Assembly (NCBI GenBank): GCA_012295275.1
Contig: CM022669.1
Location: 14,002,672-14,025,171 of the forward strand
Reading direction: 5' to 3'
Length of the DNA: 22,500 nucleotides
Origin: Chrysomallon squamiferum
Taxonomy: Eukaryota; Mollusca; Gastropoda; Neomphalida; Peltospiridae
Below the pieces are notes generated by a model. It searched no databases and was not told the DNA's origin. It was given only the letters and a program-made list of their open reading frames with translations. The position numbers and the translations under genes were made by a program. Each line of letters opens with the position of its first letter. Positions within the stretch are counted from its first letter, which is position 1. Shown one piece after another: positions 1 to 11,079 of this stretch.

Positions 1-678
1 ATCAAACAAATAAATAAATGGCCAGATAAATAAACAAACAAACGAACGAACGAATAAATAAATACCAAAAAAAATGGACTCGTCCTTTTCATTAAATTTC
101 GGAATTACTTTTCTTTCTTGTCCCACGGAAAAAAAAAAAAAAAAAAAAATTGTGGAATGGAGCAAAAAATGATTTTTTTTTCTTCTTCTTTTTCTATGTA
201 ATATATTTATTTGTACCTAAAATAGCGATCAAAGCATTGCCGTTACATCTGCTGTACATCATTTCTGTCAACCATTAGACAAAAAATTTAAATACTGACT
301 CAATCGAATCATTCGTCGCTTTGTCGGTCGGTTACCGAGGTGTTCAGAACGTGAAAAGTGTAATCAGCGGATGAAACAGAATTCTACACTCTTCTAACCG
401 ATTCCGCCAAACTTCGATCCTCATTCTGACATAATTAGCGAAGGCTCATTTGGCGCAGTTATGGCGTTTTCCTTTCGGCTTGTGAGTTTTGTTAATACGA
501 CTAAAATCCTGTATCAATGAGAGAAGATATCTTTCACTCCCTGTCTATTTTTTTCTTCTCAGTTGACTCCCAACCTATTGAAAATAATTGTAACCAATTA
601 CTAATAATGGATACGGCAGCCGTCTGCTCTTTTCAGAAAGAACAAAAAAATGAACCATCCTAATATTATGTAAAAATA

Positions 679-690
679 GGCGCATGCGCA
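679..690 (+). promoter_or_regulatory. NRF-1-like palindromic site (GCGCATGCGC core)
   Basis: GGCGCATGCGCA matches the NRF-1 consensus YGCGCAYGCGCR at every position but the first. It sits about 550 bp upstream of the start codon in otherwise AT-rich DNA, where a GC-only palindrome is unexpected by chance. NRF-1 sites are typical of proximal promoters, so this may mark the core promoter region. This is motif recognition only. Confidence 0.35.
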
Positions 691-855
691 AAGCAGACCA
701 CTAATGTATCACTCCCTCGTAAACCTCCCCCCCCAAACTAAACAACAACAACAAAATAACAACAACAACCTCATCAACCAATATGAAGAGAAGGAATATT
801 TTATGAGCGTCGTATTTAACTGCCGAAGACAGTTTCATTCATCAAAATACGCATC

Positions 856-862
856 TATAAAA
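856..862 (+). promoter_or_regulatory. TATA-box-like element
   Basis: TATAAAA lies about 380 bp upstream of the ATG; a start about 30 bp downstream would give a 5' UTR near 350 nt. In AT-rich DNA such a match is weak evidence. Another TATA-rich stretch lies at about 888-905. Confidence 0.2.
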
Positions 863-1234
863 AAATAAAAAAATATCTTCGTTTACTTAATATATATTTT
901 ATATCAACGTGAACGGTGTACACAGATATAGATACAGATATTATATTCAGCGTATTCTGTAAACTGATTTGACGAGATAGTTCATAGGACGCATCGTATA
1001 ATATTGCAGCTGTTACATGCTCTGAATTTCACACGACTAAACGGCCTATGACGATATTATGAAAGGGAAGGTCTGATTCTGTGAGCAGAGAGACATAACT
1101 CTCCCACTTCGTCAACTGGACAGCTGGAACTGGAGACTGTTTGGATCCACGGGAGAGAAACAAACAAAAATAAAAGAAAGAAAGAAAAAAGACTTCCACA
1201 AAAACACTAACTTATATGATCGCGGAGCTGTAGT

Positions 1235-1399
1235 ATGATTAAGGAACTTTCGTTACTTTCAATACTTTTGTTAATACAGTATGTAGCATCATCGCTGGAA
1301 CCAAGCCATTACGTTAACGAATGGGCTGCTGAAATACACGGAGGTATTGAGCGCGCAAAACGAGTGGCAGACGATCATGGGTACGAACTACTTCATAAG
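1235..1399 (+). CDS. PCSK1: Exon 1: signal peptide and N-terminal prodomain of PC1/3-like convertase
   Basis: Codons 1-55. The ATG has A at -3 and follows an in-frame stop at 1217. Residues 1-20 form a signal peptide: charged start MIKE, hydrophobic core LSLLSILLLI, likely cleavage near VAS-S. The prodomain then begins with HYVNEWAAEIHGGIERAK, close to the vertebrate PC1 start, and reaches YELLHK. The donor is AAG|GTAAGA, phase 0. Any longer reading ends quickly in the GT-rich intron, so the splice is strongly favoured. Confidence 0.92.
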
Positions 1400-1849
1400 G
1401 TAAGATGTCAGTTAACGCAGTTTAAGAATATCTGTATTTTTGTGTGTGTGTGTGCGTGCGTGTGTATGTGTGTGTTTGTGTGTCTGTGTGTGCAGATTAT
1501 AGATACAGATTTAGAAAATCAAATCAGTTTAACATGAATAAACATCGAATATAATTTATATTATAATTTATATTATATTTTCAACTCATCGCTTCGTCCG
1601 TCCATACACCCAAACATCCATCAGTCCATCGAAATATAAACTGAAAATCATCGCATTCATCCTTCATTAATCTATTTTAATGATTTTAAAACAGAGTATG
1701 ATTTACATGAATGCAAGTAAAATAAATATTCGTCGGAACAAGATACCTTATAAATAACGTTTATCTCAACCTTTCACGTATAAACAGAACGACTCACTGA
1801 CTAATGTAACAATATATAGATATACAGATATATATTTACACACGTAGAT

Positions 1850-1852
<3 letters not shown>

Positions 1853-1907
<55 letters not shown>
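1853..1907. repeat. (GT)n microsatellite
   Basis: Near-perfect dinucleotide array of about 27 units in intron 1. A shorter, interrupted GT tract lies at 1441-1493, directly downstream of the exon 1 donor. Confidence 0.97.
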
Positions 1908-1909
<2 letters not shown>

Positions 1910-2268
1910 TCTACTGCACTATCTCTTTTAAATGGACGCTTGCTCATAAATAGATATTTAAGATTATTTAAATATGCCATCAGTAACACATGGCGGCTAT
2001 AAATGTCACGGTGATTATCCTAAACGGAAACTACGGCATCATCATCAGTTACCGTTTAATGTACAGCACCAATTTAAAGTCATCGTGGACAGAACGCTGT
2101 CCTCAATTCGTAACTAACAATAATCCGTACGGCCAGTTTTAGATCTTTACCGTCTGTCTGAGATCGATCTGTTGTAATAATTAAACAGACAAACAAACAA
2201 ACAAATTGGGTCCCATAATAATGGCTGATACAACTCTGTTAACAGATGGTTAGTAAATGAATATGCAA

Positions 2269-2309
2269 AAAAAAAAAAAAAAAAAAAAAGAAAGAAAGAA
2301 AGAAAGAAA
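2269..2309. repeat. Poly(A) followed by (GAAA)n
   Basis: An A homopolymer grades into six AAAG/GAAA units, resembling the decayed tail of a retroposed element. No element body could be recognised upstream. Confidence 0.8.
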
Positions 2310-2570
2310 CGCATGATGTGGTTTAAATATTATTAATGAGTGTACAATGGATGATAATATGGTGTCATTTTATTTTATTTTGTTTCGTTTTGTTTTGTTT
2401 TGTTTCATTATATTGAATTTGTATTTTTATTTTTGTTATTATTGTTATTATTTGTTCGTTTTAATTTATATTTATTTTATTATTATTTATTATTGTTTTT
2501 CGTACGTTTCAAATTTCTGTAAATACATGAAGAATAAAGAGTAAAAGCTGAACCTTGAAAATAGCTGAAA

Positions 2571-2571
<1 letters not shown>

Positions 2572-2634
<63 letters not shown>
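2572..2634. repeat. (ATT)n microsatellite
   Basis: Perfect trinucleotide array of about 21 units in intron 1. Confidence 0.97.
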
Positions 2635-2637
<3 letters not shown>

Positions 2638-2802
2638 TATCAAGTGACCAGAAAATAACTGTTAGCTATTACAAACATTTTAAATTGAAAAGCTTTTAAA
2701 TTATAGTAGTAAAACAACAGTTGCTTCAATAAAAACAACAACAACGACAATATGATAATGATGATGATAAGAAGAAGAAAAAGAAGAAGAACACAGTGAG
2801 AA

Positions 2803-2902
<100 letters not shown>

Positions 2903-2946
2903 TAAGTGGTATAATTCAGTGAAAAATGAAATTATCTATGTTTTTT

Positions 2947-2948
<2 letters not shown>

Positions 2949-2996
<48 letters not shown>

Positions 2997-2997
2997 T
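2949..2997. repeat. (TAA)n-(TTA)n self-complementary array
   Basis: About six TAA units run straight into about ten TTA units. The two halves are mutually complementary and could fold as a hairpin or cruciform. Confidence 0.9.
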
Positions 2998-3122
2998 ACA
3001 TACTTACTGTATTCGCACTAGCAGTGAAACAAGTGAATATAATTATAATAATGTATAAGCAAATGTCATAACAAGCTGTTATTTATAGCTGTAGCGATCC
3101 ATCAACTGGCTCAAAATGCACC

Positions 3123-3330
<208 letters not shown>

Positions 3331-4028
3331 AACGTGTATCAGAAGCGTGTGAAAGACCCAGAATGACGTCCTGTGACAGATATGCCTTTATCTCAGCCCA
3401 GTCGCTTTAACACACTTTGCGTAGCAAATGGGTGCGTCAGACATCACGAAGCAGGGGCGGGGTGAGAACTTCTGAAAAGGGGGCGGACAGAGAAATCGAT
3501 CGGCAAAAAAAAAAAAAAAAAAATGGAGTCATCTGAATTCGTTATTATGAATTCCATTTGACCTTTATTTTATGTATATGTATGCATAATAAATGAATAG
3601 AATTATAAAATATATATATAGGTTGCATAGATGTGTGCGTGTGTATGCATGTGTGGGTGTGTCTGGATGTCTGTCTGTCTGTCTGACTGTACATGTATGG
3701 GTGAATATCATCACTTACTAAATGTATATATATATATATAAAGGATGGATGGATGGACGGGTGGATGGAATGGATGCATATAATTTTACTGACTAACAGA
3801 TTGACAGAAAAATAGGACGGATGGATGGATCGACAGATAGGTAGAGGAATCGATGGCTGGATCGATGAAGAGATTAAAATTTGAAACATTCAAAGTTAAG
3901 ATATATGAGGTTACACATTTTTTTTTTTAAAAAAAGTATAATTATGGTTTTGTCATACGTTAAATTCCACAGAACTGAACAGTTATAATAATACTTTAAA
4001 TAATAATAATAATAAAATTAAAAATATA

Positions 4029-4064
<36 letters not shown>

Positions 4065-4395
4065 CATCATAAATAAATAAATAAATAAATAAAAATATTA
4101 AAAATAGAAAAAAGAAAAGAAAAAGAAAACTGAATATGTTCCATAAGTAATTGTAATTTACATAATTCCACATAAGATCATTAAAATGAAGTAAGAAAGA
4201 AACTAACTTATATCTATATTTTCTTTCTGATACGTTGTATATAGGTGAATTTAAATTAATTTAGTCACCTGGTTTCCAACAACAGGTGTTTCCACAACCG
4301 ACTTTTACAAATATTCTTATCTCTAAATTACCAGCATGGCATTCCCTGTTTGTTTTTGTTGTGTGTCTTTTTTTTCTATTTTTTTTTTTTTATTT

Positions 4396-4399
<4 letters not shown>

Positions 4400-4436
<37 letters not shown>
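4400..4436. repeat. (GT)n microsatellite
   Basis: Dinucleotide array of about 18 units after a T-rich stretch in intron 1. Confidence 0.93.
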
Positions 4437-4439
<3 letters not shown>

Positions 4440-4636
4440 AAATAAAACATGTTCCAGTGTTTTATTACCAAATGAACAACAAACTAAAGCTTTTATTATT
4501 TTCTTTTATTTATTTAGTGGTCTAGATTTTTTTATTATTTTTTTTTCTTTTATCATTACAAAGAATTTGTAGCAAAACATTTTTTAAATATTATTTCTGT
4601 AAAGTTTTTGTTTGTTTTTCACAGGAACAAAGAATA

Positions 4637-4637
<1 letters not shown>

Positions 4638-4729
<92 letters not shown>
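4638..4729. repeat. (TA)n-(GA)n compound microsatellite
   Basis: About 11 TA units switch without a spacer to about 34 GA units. The same TA-to-GA junction recurs at 14619-14925 in intron 5. Confidence 0.96.
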
Positions 4730-4732
<3 letters not shown>

Positions 4733-4849
4733 CCAAAATCTTTGAATTTAGCCTATACGATTCATAATAAGTTGCTCTTGTCGTTGTTGTTGTTGTTGTT
4801 GATATTGATATTATTTCGAATACATCTAAATTTATACGTCAGTGGTTGT

Positions 4850-5170
4850 TGTTTGTATGTATAATTGTATGTGTATGTACCTATATATGAATGTATATAT
4901 GCATGTATGAATTTATGAATGTATGTATGTATGTATGTATGTATGTACGTACGTGTGTGTGTGTGTTTATATGTGAGTGTATATATGTGTGTATATATAT
5001 TAACGTAGTTGTATGTATGTATGTAGGTAGGTAGGGATGAATGAATGAATGAATATATGAATGTATGTATGTGCTTGTATGAGTGTGTACGCGTATATAT
5101 GACGTTAGGTAGGGTGATACGTCTGTATAAATTTTGGAATGCGTCTACTGATGTACGTGTGTATGTATGC
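4850..5170. repeat. Degenerate ATGT tetranucleotide region
   Basis: Interrupted (ATGT)n, (GAAT)n and GTGT stretches spread over about 320 bp. The open minus-strand frame across it is low-complexity His/Thr/Tyr text and not a gene. Confidence 0.85.
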
Positions 5171-5248
5171 ATTTATCTTAGCATGTTTTAACATATGTAT
5201 TTAATGGACTATTTCGAAACAGTTATATTTTTGAAAAATAAAATGTAC

Positions 5249-5257
5249 CAAAAATAA

Positions 5258-5300
<43 letters not shown>

Positions 5301-5303
5301 ATA
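5249..5303. repeat. (AAAT)n microsatellite
   Basis: Tetranucleotide array of about 13 units. Confidence 0.95.
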
Positions 5304-5668
5304 TTTTTAATGATAATGTTTATTATTATTACTAAAACGTAGCAAATAACTCATGAATCAAACACACTATATAAACATTTGTGTGTGTTTTAACTTGTTT
5401 GTTTGTTAGTTTTAACTGTATGGGTGTATGTTTGTCTGTGTTTGTCTGTGTTTGTTTGTGTGTGAATGTGATGGTTATTAAATAATTTACCTATTTTGTT
5501 TAAGAAAAACCTAAAGGTTTACATATTGTTTTTATTATATTATTGTAGTTGAATTTTGCTTTTATTTTATATACTGAAATAACTATTTTTTCTTTTTATC
5601 TGACTGTCCATCATGAAGTAAATGTTCACTCATTTACTCTGTCTTCGTGTTTTCTCTGTAAATCAATT

Positions 5669-5670
<2 letters not shown>

Positions 5671-5755
<85 letters not shown>
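5671..5755. repeat. (TC)n microsatellite
   Basis: Perfect array of about 42 TC units; pyrimidine-only on the transcribed strand. Confidence 0.97.
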
Positions 5756-5757
<2 letters not shown>

Positions 5758-6315
5758 TCCATCTCAAAAGCAAAACCCAACATCGGAAAAATAAAAACCA
5801 ATAACAAAAATACACCATTAAATCGCATGCGATATACCCACGTAATTAATTCAAAATAATGACGCAACCAATAATAACTGTACCAATTAACCGTAGCATT
5901 CAACATCTGTTCCACACTATCTTCAGATTTCTCATTAACCTCATCCTTGTGTTTTCCCTTACGTGTTAATTAAAAGTCACAAAAAAAAAAAATTATAAGA
6001 AAACACGGGCCTCGCTGTTTAGTTAACATCAATTAGCGTAATGCAGAAAATAAAACAAGGTAAACAGTCAACTGAAACGTTGGCAATATTGCCGATCATT
6101 TTGCAATTGTGATGACAACTGTTTGGTTAAACAAATTTCGGAAAAGCCGGATCCTTTACAGAGCTGTTGTTAATCTAATCCAGAAATGACAATGGCAAGA
6201 TAATATTAATGTAAAATGTACAGTTACACTTAGGAGCAACACAATAAGCAATAAAGGATTCGTATATGTGTAGGATAACGAACAGGATGGGCCATCTGTC
6301 ATTCTGTTTTACTGA

Positions 6316-6353
<38 letters not shown>

Positions 6354-6464
6354 TGATGATGATGACAACATCTGTAACAGTAATGATGATGATGATGACA
6401 ACATAACAACAACAATAATAATGACATTAATATTAACAACAACAATAATAATAATGACAACATC

Positions 6465-6512
<48 letters not shown>

Positions 6513-6534
6513 ATAACAACAACAACAACAACAA
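6316..6534. repeat. Mixed (AAT)n/(GAT)n/(ACA)n trinucleotide region
   Basis: Blocks of AAT, GAT and CAA units with short unique spacers, all sharing a three-base period. Confidence 0.9.
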
Positions 6535-6726
6535 TATTAATGTTCTGAATTTTTCAGTTTCAAATTGTTAGGTAAATGAAATTAAAGTAATCATTTCTAT
6601 TTAAAGAGATATTTAGTAATGATATTATGGGATCTCTATATTACGAAATTCATTACCAGTTTCATTAACGAAACGAATAACAATGATTTCATGTTGGTTT
6701 AATAATAGTAAAAAATAATATAATTT

Positions 6727-6958
6727 CAGTAGTAGTAGTAGCAGCAGCGGTAACAGTAGTAGTAGTAGAAGTAGTAGCAGTAGTAATAATAATAATCATA
6801 TACGCATTTAAAAGTCATGTTTATTTATTTATTTATTTATTTATTTTTGAAACTGGAAATATTCCATAGTTACTCACAAAAGTAGAGCATTAGTAGAAGC
6901 ATTTGTAGCAGTAATAATAATGATAATGAATTTGATGATGATGATGATGATGATGATG

Positions 6959-7008
<50 letters not shown>
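6727..7008. repeat. (AGT)n, (TTTA)n, (GAT)n and (TTA)n cluster
   Basis: AGT/AGC-type units (6727-6795) are followed by TTTA (about 6819-6847), then GAT units (6934-6960) running directly into TTA units (6960-7008). About 80 bp of complex sequence lies between the TTTA and GAT blocks. Confidence 0.9.
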
Positions 7009-7010
<2 letters not shown>

Positions 7011-7902
7011 CTGAATTTGGCACCGTTTTTTTAAAAAACCAAACGTTAAATATTTATTCTTCTTTTCGTTTCGTTCACTTCACACAGTTTTCCATCCCAC
7101 CCACACACGCCTTTATGATACTATCTATACGAACATTCACGATATAAATTAAAGTATGAATCGTTGCTTCTGCAGCTGCCGATATGCACGTGTGACTCGT
7201 TTTTTTTTCCATCTACACGCGCAACAGGATATAGCCTACAATCAATACATCCTGGATCTATTAAACTCCGTGTTAGAACGAGAGACAAAAAGAACTGTAA
7301 AAAAAAGTAGAAAATATATGCAAATAGCGCATTGATACGCGAACAAATTATCATTATTACGTAATGAGTCTGACACAATGACAGTTTAAGCACGTATCAA
7401 GCAATGGAAAAAAAGGGTGGTTAATTGTTAATTTCTTATTTCCTTACCCATTAGATAACTGTGGAAGCCTTCTTGTCATGGTGGACACAATTACTCGTTC
7501 ACAGAGAGAGTAAAACACTATAAATATATACGCTTACCTGTATAAACATTTATATTGTAGCAGTCAAACTGTAAAAAAAAAATTTAAATTTAAAAAAAAA
7601 AAAAATATATATATATATAATTAAAAAAAAGAGGAAATATGAGCATATTTTGATATTTTTTTTTTTTGAAAAATTATAACATAATTTGTCATAAAACAAA
7701 ACATTACAAACAACGTAAAAATAAGAAAGAAATAAAAATGTGTTAGCTAAACATATGTTTGATTTCGTTTCATTGTCAAAGTGTCCATAGTTATAGGTAT
7801 CATAGTTTTAACGAATTTTTTTATTATTAAGTATGTAAATTAATGTATATGTGGTTTTGAGAAGATATGTCTACATTTCAAACACTAATTTAGTTTAGAT
7901 TT

Positions 7903-7906
7903 ATTA

Positions 7907-7955
<49 letters not shown>
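7903..7955. repeat. (ATT)n microsatellite
   Basis: Trinucleotide array of about 17 units, about 45 bp upstream of the hAT-like element. Confidence 0.95.
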
Positions 7956-7956
<1 letters not shown>

Positions 7957-7999
7957 GTTAAAATATAAGAAAGAGATTTCCATAAACATTACATTAGAT

Positions 8000-8390
8000 C
8001 AGTGATTTCCCAACATCGGCAATTTGCATATAACAGGGGGCAATTTGAAAGTGATGTAACACGACCAAACTTCGAGTTACACTTCGTCTACACTTCGTCT
8101 ACACACGTTGTCGTGTGTCTGACAGCAGCAGCTACGAGCAGGTTGTTTACACTTTGGAGTTGATTTTCATCGTCGTTCATTCGCATGCCACACGTTGCTG
8201 TCGCTCGAAAAAATAATTGTTTTGTCTAATTTTTAGCTTCGTTTAATTAAAGGATTTCTACTTCATATTACAGTAATTATACTTTTACAAAACTCAGTTT
8301 GTTTTTATGTCAAAGAGGGGCATGAACATTTTCTTTAGATTTGTTAGATGTTGAGGTGGGGCATGGAGCAAAAAAGATTGGGATCCACTG
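8000..8390. mobile_element. Non-autonomous hAT-like transposon (MITE), about 391 bp
   Basis: The left end starts CAGTGATTTCCCAAC; the right end, reverse-complemented, starts CAGTGGATCCCAATC. These are imperfect terminal inverted repeats of the CAGNG...CCCAA type seen in hAT (Charlie-like) elements. The flanks are CATTAGAT (7992-7999) and CATAAGAG (8391-8398), identical at 6 of 8 positions, which fits a decayed 8-bp target-site duplication; the left copy also resembles the hAT target preference nTCTAGAn at its TAGA core. The interior has no transposase reading frame. It includes an 11-bp tandem duplication (8081-8102) and G-rich GGGG tracts near both ends. Family assignment rests on the termini and target-site length only. 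Confidence 0.65.
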
Positions 8391-8519
8391 CATAAGAGCA
8401 TTTTTAATTGACTGTATATAAAATAAATTGTTTCCCTTTTGCGTTTCATGTCCAAAAATAGTAAAGTTTAATCTTTAAAATATAAAACTATTATCATAAC
8501 AAGTTCTAAAAGCCATGTT

Positions 8520-8990
8520 TATACAAACAACAACAACAACAACATCTGTCTGTTTTTCTGTCCGTTTATGTATCAGTTTCTCTATACGTTCTTCTATCTA
8601 TCTATCTATTTTTCTATCTGTCTGTCTGTCCGTTTCTCCGTCTATCTATCTATCTGCCTGTCTATATATCTATCCACCCATCCACACACACCCACACACA
8701 GATATATTTTTCTGCTATTACTACAACAGTTACTTCTTCTACTTCTACTGCTACAACTACTACAACTACTTTTCTTCTGCTAAAAATGCTACTGTTGTTG
8801 TTGCTGCTACTACTACTACTGTTATTGTTGCTGCTATATCATACTATTACTATTACACAACTACAACGATTACTTCTGCCACTGCTACTAATACTATATT
8901 AATGTTACCAAAAAATACACCAGCATCTACAACGACAATTATTACTGCTACAAATACTACAACTATTTTACAACGCAAACTGTTACTATT
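8520..8990. repeat. Degenerate ACA, TCTA/TGTC and CTA/ACT repeat tract
   Basis: CAA units (8525-8543) lead into a TCTA/TGTC tetranucleotide block (about 8590-8680), then a 250-bp degenerate CTA/ACA trinucleotide stretch. The open frame across it is Thr/Tyr/Ser-rich repeat translation. Confidence 0.85.
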
Positions 8991-9235
8991 AATAGAAATG
9001 ACCTTTCCTGGGTCCTGTTTCGTTATTATTTCCAGAAAACGGAAATGTTAATACATAATGCAAATAATAGTTTTAACGATTAAATACTGAATGAAGGATG
9101 TAATAATTATGACAATGACGATAATAAATGTCCACTGCAAGTATGACGCAAAAAGTAAAAAATAAATAATAAAGTATAAATTAATATTAAATATAATCCT
9201 GACGTGAATGGACTGTTAAACACATTTTAATTTAT

Positions 9236-9322
9236 TTTTTCAGTATTAGATATATATATATATATATATAATACATATAAATTAAAATTTTATTGTATGT
9301 ATGTATATATAATACTGAAAAA
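9236..9322. repeat. Inverted repeat with 13-bp perfect arms
   Basis: TTTTTCAGTATTA at 9236-9248 is the exact reverse complement of TAATACTGAAAAA at 9310-9322. The AT-rich loop is about 61 bp and itself contains a near-palindrome (AAATTAAAATTTTAT region). It may be a miniature element remnant or a chance hairpin. Confidence 0.6.
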
Positions 9323-9389
9323 TATATATACATATAATTTTAATTTTAATTTATATTTTAATTTATATATATCTAGTATTGTTGTAACT

Positions 9390-10010
9390 AATAGTAGAAA
9401 TAATAGCAGTAGTAAAAGTAGCTGTTGTATAACTAATACTGTAGAAGTTGTAGTAGTGGTGTTGTTGTTTTTTGTAAAACAGTAACATGGTGGTAGAAAT
9501 TCTAAAGTAGTCTTGTTAGTAACATCAGTAGCCGTAGCATTAGCAGTAGTAGTAGTAGTACTAACAACAGTTGTAGAAGTAGTAATAGTAATAGCAGAAG
9601 CAGTAATAGTAGCAGTTTTTGTTCTACAATAGAAGTAGTAGTAGTAGCAATAATAGTAGTAATAGTAGAAGTAGTAGTAATAGTTGTAGGAGTGATGCTA
9701 GTAGTAGTTGTAGTAGCAGCAGTAATAGCAGTAGTAGTAGTAGTAGAAAAAGTAAAGTAGTAGCTTTAAAAATAGTAGTAGAAGTAGTAATAGTAGTAAT
9801 AGTTGTTATATAGTAGCAGTAGTAGCAATAATAGTAGTAATATTAGAAGTAGTAACAGTAGTAGTTGAAGTAATGCTAGTTGTAATAATAGTAGTAGTAG
9901 TAGTCGTAGTAGCATTATAAATAGTAGTAATAGCAATAGTAGTAGAATAGTAATTGTAACCGAAGAAGTTATTGTTGTTGTTGTTCAATAACAGTAACAT
10001 GATAGCAGTA
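9390..10010. repeat. Long degenerate (AGT/GTA)n region
   Basis: About 600 bp dominated by GTA, AGT and AGC trinucleotides with point-mutational decay. It continues to within about 60 bp of the exon 2 acceptor. Similar AGT arrays recur in introns 2 and 4. Confidence 0.9.
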
Positions 10011-10071
10011 CTAGCACAGATGTCGTATTGATGTCAGTGATGTTTGTGTTTATGTTATGTTTTATTTTTAG

Positions 10072-10176
10072 CTACCTGGCTTTGAAGATCACTACCTTCT
10101 AATTCACAGAGATGTTCCCTCCCGTTCCAAACGAGCTGCAGATTTTCACACCCGGAAACTGGCTGATGACAGCAGG
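10072..10176 (+). CDS. PCSK1: Exon 2: middle prodomain with internal RSKR site
   Basis: Codons 56-90, phase 0 at both ends. The acceptor is TTTTTAG|CTACC and the donor AGG|GTAGGT. It encodes LPGFEDHYLLIHRD, matching the PC prodomain core LENHYLFKH of vertebrate PC1. The basic motif RSKR at residues 73-76 then corresponds to the internal secondary cleavage site that releases the prodomain inhibitor after the first cut. The exon ends in KLADDSR, like KRLSDDDR in PC1. Confidence 0.92.
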
Positions 10177-10274
10177 GTAGGTTAACCTTCTTGTCTTTTT
10201 CAGTTAAATAGTCTGATACAAACCGCTACATTACCACTGCACAATATTTTGAAAATATACTGCAAAAATTCGAT

Positions 10275-10311
10275 TATTTTTGTTTATTAATTTGTTTGTT
10301 TGTTTGTTTGT

Positions 10312-10342
<31 letters not shown>

Positions 10343-10434
10343 TTATTATTATTTATCATTATTATTATTTATTATTATTATTTATCATTATTATTATTAT
10401 TATTATTATTTGTTATTTATTATTATTATTACTA

Positions 10435-10476
<42 letters not shown>

Positions 10477-10591
10477 TATTATTATTATTTATAATTATTA
10501 TAATATTATAATTATTTATTTATTTACATATTTGTTTATATATTTGTTTATTTATTTGTTTACCTATTTATTTATTATTTTATTATTAATG

Positions 10592-10626
<35 letters not shown>
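10275..10626. repeat. TTTG/TTTA/TTA arrays ending in poly(T)
   Basis: TTTG units pass into TTTA, then about 200 bp of mixed TTA units, then TTTA again, ending in a T run at 10595-10626. Read on the minus strand, the poly(T) and the A-rich array could be the tail of an old retroposed insert; no body was found. Confidence 0.9.
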
Positions 10627-10859
10627 CGAACAATAATCGTTTTCAAAGTACGTGACTGGAATAAATCGTGTTTGCTGTTTTTATCCACAGAGAAATTAAT
10701 TAAATTAGAACATTATAAAGTGATCTGTTTTGAACAGGGCAGAATGAGGCTGCTAACACTCGACCAGTTGTTAGTGCTGTGATTAAAGAGCAAAACAAAA
10801 TTTCCAAATTACATTACAGACACACAGACACATACACCCGCAAACACACACATAATCTC

Positions 10860-10917
10860 TATTACTATTATTATTATTATTATTATTATCATCATCATCA
10901 TCATCATCATCATCATC
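10860..10917. repeat. (TTA)n-(TCA)n compound microsatellite
   Basis: TTA units change to about ten TCA units without a spacer. Confidence 0.94.
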
Positions 10918-11079
10918 GCTTTAATTTAAAAACATTCTATTTTAAGTTAATTCGGAAAGAGTAACGATTCTGAACGCTTAATAATAATGAACGTATCGGT
11001 TTTCTTCTTCTTCTTTTGTTCTGTTTTTTTTTTTTTTTTTTTTTTCTTTTCTGTGAAATGTCGTCAAACTCTGTCAGGG

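Larger units (their letters stand above)
1..1234 (+). other. 5' flank and probable 5' UTR
   Basis: No coding region is apparent. The stretch has A-rich and CAA-rich low-complexity patches (for example 121-150 and 736-775) and otherwise complex sequence from about 200 to 1190. An in-frame TGA at 1217-1219 lies just upstream of the ATG, so the coding sequence does not extend further 5' within this exon. Core-promoter candidates are listed separately; the true transcription start cannot be read from sequence alone, and an upstream non-coding exon is possible. Confidence 0.6.

Noticed and set aside
2269-2309. Poly(A)-(GAAA)n as the tail of a SINE or LINE
   Set aside because: No A/B-box promoter, reverse-transcriptase frame or target duplication could be found upstream; kept as a simple repeat.
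2347-2544. 65-codon open frame with hydrophobic Phe/Tyr/Ile text
   Set aside because: Product of TTTTG/TTTTA/ATT low-complexity DNA; no plausible membrane protein structure.
3545-3889. 114-codon minus-strand open frame
   Set aside because: His/Ser/Ile-Pro repetitive text from ATGG/GTAT tetranucleotide repeats.
8515-9051. 178-codon open frame in intron 1
   Set aside because: Thr/Tyr/Ser repeat translation of TCTA and CTA arrays.
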